Shown here piece by piece: positions 62,333-64,000 of a DNA stretch of 64,000 bases. The translations under genes were made by a program, and so were the position numbers. Each line of letters begins with the position of its first letter. Position 1 is the first letter of the stretch. This DNA is from Rotaria socialis (lineage: Eukaryota; Rotifera; Eurotatoria; Philodinida; Philodinidae), in assembly GCA_905331475.1 (NCBI GenBank), contig CAJNYU010002057.1:1-64000 (forward strand), in the 5' to 3' direction. The notes below the pieces were generated by a model. That model did not search any database and was not told the DNA's origin. It saw nothing but the letters and a program-made list of their open reading frames with translations.

Positions 62333-64000
62333 TTAATTATTATTTGTAGTTGCCGGGTTACTGGTAAGCTCGTCGATGATGTTTTGAAGTTGTTCCTCGG
62401 TTAGCATCGTGGATGTCTAAATTATGAATAGAAAAACTGCATCAATTATTAAAAAAAATATTTTACTCAAAGTCCAGAGAGTCATTCAGTCTTAACTAAC
62501 CAATTCTGTGCTGAGTGTGCAACTAAAAAAGTAGAGAATCATGTTCTTTGCATGTTAATAGTATCAACTGACAAACGCAAAAGCTCACTAGTTTAATTTC
62601 TGATCGATCGAACAAATCTATCTTCATTTTACTATTAGACTCTCATGAAAATTATGAATAGTAGGAATAAATGTGTTATCGTCATCGAAACTCATTTGAA
62701 AAAGATCAGCTACAATCAAATAACTTATTGACGATTCTATTTTGTTCCTAAAATTATTTACTTGGAAGAAAACAAGCGAGATTCATTTTCTATTTTATAT
62801 ATAAAGTAAACATACTTGGCAGATATGCCGAGAAGCTGTCACTTCTCAGGTTTATTTTAATTTCGATTCAGGTTAGCACAATATTATCTTACGAGCAGCA
62901 ACGACAAATTGGGTGCACTGCACAGTATATAAAAAAAAGCGCAAAAAATATCATACGCTGTTTATAAAAGAGTCCAATTATTATTTCTTTTTCATCTCAT
63001 TTCACAACCTATAGAGAATTATTATTCTCTACCTGAATTGGTGGGATTTGTTGTTGAACAAAGCTTGTAGCTTTTCCATTTGAATTTTCATTCGATAGAT
63101 GACAATTATTCGTTCGATTCACAACAGTTCGAGGTAAAGTGTCAGGAGCATTTGTTGTAGGAATCTGAAATTGCTGTGGTGGTTGAATTAATCGTGGTGA
63201 TGGTGATAGATTTGCATTATTTGGTAGGTAATGAATTACGGAAGATCCCGGCAGTCGTTGTGGATCCTGATATCGTACCGGTGCGCTTTGTTGTTGCATT
63301 GGTTGTGGAAACGACATTCGTAGTTCTTGTTGATTTTGATAAATGTGCGGCTGTTGCTGATGATATAATGGCTGATTTTGAGGCTGCTGTAATGGTATTT
63401 GTAGTGATGGCCGTTGTTGTAAGACACCAATCGAATTTGATGGTTGATATGGAAACGATTGTGTTTGATATTGTATTGGGGGTTGTTGTGGAATTTGTTG
63501 TGATACGCTCGTTGGAGCAGCCACATTGTAAATACCACATCGACGCATAAATTCTTCGGCAATATTTGGTTGAGTACGAATAATATTTATTAAAGCTTCT
63601 TGATCATTTACATATGAATATGGTTGTGGTTGTGGTTGTAGTTGTGATTGTAGTTGTGGCTGTAGTGGTGGCTGTGGCTGTGACTGTGACTGTGACTGTA
63701 GCTGCTGTTGTATGCGATCGGATGATGAACAAACATGTTGTGGTGCTGCAACGTTATTGTTTTGACTATCATATGGTATAGTCGTATAATCATGAACACT
63801 ATTGGAATCAGAACTCTAAAGATAAGTTATTAAAATATATTTCAAAATTAAGTATGCATATATTTCTACTTGTTCATTGTCGAATATAAGTGATGGCGTC
63901 ATTGGAAGAAACGATGAAAATGAGTCTGAAACGAAAACTAATTGAATATGATGACATTTCTATTGAATGGTTTACTTGGACTGAATGGAAATAAATCATT
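62333..64000 (-). CDS. Glutamine-rich protein, 3' part only, unrecognised
   Basis: The gene enters from beyond the right edge. Exons on minus: 64000 (edge)-63976, 63925-63870, 63815-63033, 62416-62333, all with GT-AG joins in phase. The readable product is LFPFSPNSFSSFLPMTPSLI, then a linker, then a long Q/P-rich region starting with alternating Gln and Ser/Pro/Leu (complement of 63620-63715). A less biased island, YVNDQEALINIIRTQPNIAE EFMRRCGI, follows, then more Q/P, and the last exon ends MLTEEQLQNIIDELTSNPAT. The composition resembles activation domains of transcriptional coactivators, but no family is named. The intron at 62417-63032 is long (616 nt). Stop TAA at 62335-62333. Confidence 0.72.
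63615..63718 (-). repeat. Imperfect CAG/CAA-CCA/TCA hexanucleotide coding repeat
   Basis: On the plus strand, alternating TGTGG(T/C), TGTGAC and TGTAGT words; on the coding strand, CAG/CAA followed by TCA, CCA or CTA. It encodes the (QS/QP/QL)n run of the Q-rich gene. The TGTGGT words are not telomeric repeats; they are a reading-frame-bound trinucleotide pattern. Confidence 0.75.

Noticed and set aside
63176-63550. Plus-strand 124-codon ORF
   Set aside because: Reverse shadow of the Q/P-rich exon; Val/Asp-biased composition as expected for antisense of CAA/CCA codons.
63615-63718. TGTGGT-type words as another telomere island
   Set aside because: They are bound to the reading frame of the Q-rich gene and vary as codons; not TGTGGG units.

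Overview
The window is nuclear DNA of a small-genome metazoan, most likely a bdelloid rotifer. It is strongly AT-rich, and gene after gene is split by short GT-AG introns (mostly about 50-80 nt). The proteins are clearly animal: mind bomb, TTLL4, ENKD1, COMMD5, REEP, TMCC, TANGO6 and TBL1. The bdelloid call is an inference from three things: the compact introns, a secreted NHL-propeller protein with a threonine-rich linker, and two islands of TGTGGG-type repeats, the telomere unit reported for Adineta.

Layout. 1-4.3 kb: degraded transposon remains (integrase-like on the minus strand, MULE-like transposase on the plus strand), a telomere-like repeat island and microsatellites. 4.3-5.5 kb: an intronless rhodopsin-like GPCR (+), convergent with TANGO6 (-, 5.6-9.7 kb). 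10.2-14.4 kb: TTLL4 polyglutamylase (-, 18 exons). 17.3-19.8 kb: an unrecognised disordered Q-rich protein (-). 21.3-22.3 kb: COMMD5 (+). 23.0-23.7 kb: orphan ORF (-). 25.1-26.9 kb: ENKD1 (-). 27.5-27.8 kb: a 322-bp MITE with perfect 8-bp target duplications. 27.9-28.3 kb: a doubtful gene fragment (-). 30.5-35.4 kb: TMCC ER-membrane protein (+). 36.5-39.1 kb: REEP-family ER-shaping protein (+) with two alternative 3' ends. 39.4-45.9 kb: complete mind bomb E3 ligase (+, 18 exons). 47.3-48.8 kb: a foldback/hAT-like element. 50.1-54.3 kb: secreted NHL-repeat protein (-). 54.9-55.9 kb: unprocessed TBL1 pseudogene (-). 59.1-59.4 kb: a GC-rich MITE. 60.0-62.1 kb: a decayed partial copy of mind bomb carrying a second MITE. 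62.3-64.0 kb: the 3' part of a Q-rich gene (-) that runs off the window.

The spliced models were built by hand. For TANGO6, TTLL4, the 17.3-kb Q-rich gene, COMMD5, ENKD1, TMCC, REEP (both ends), mind bomb and the NHL gene, exon phases add up to an intact frame from start to stop; junctions that remain uncertain are stated. Functionally the genes are housekeeping, ciliary or signalling genes (ENKD1 and TTLL4: microtubules and cilia; REEP, TMCC and TANGO6: ER and Golgi; mind bomb: Notch ligand endocytosis). There is no operon-like logic.

From about 46 kb onward functional genes thin out and pseudogenes and repeats take over. I found no CRISPR array and no convincing tRNA or rRNA gene. The most interesting signals are the alternative REEP tails, the mind bomb partial copy with a MITE dated by its empty site, the telomere-like islands, the tandemly duplicated Thr-linker exon, and the mobile elements.
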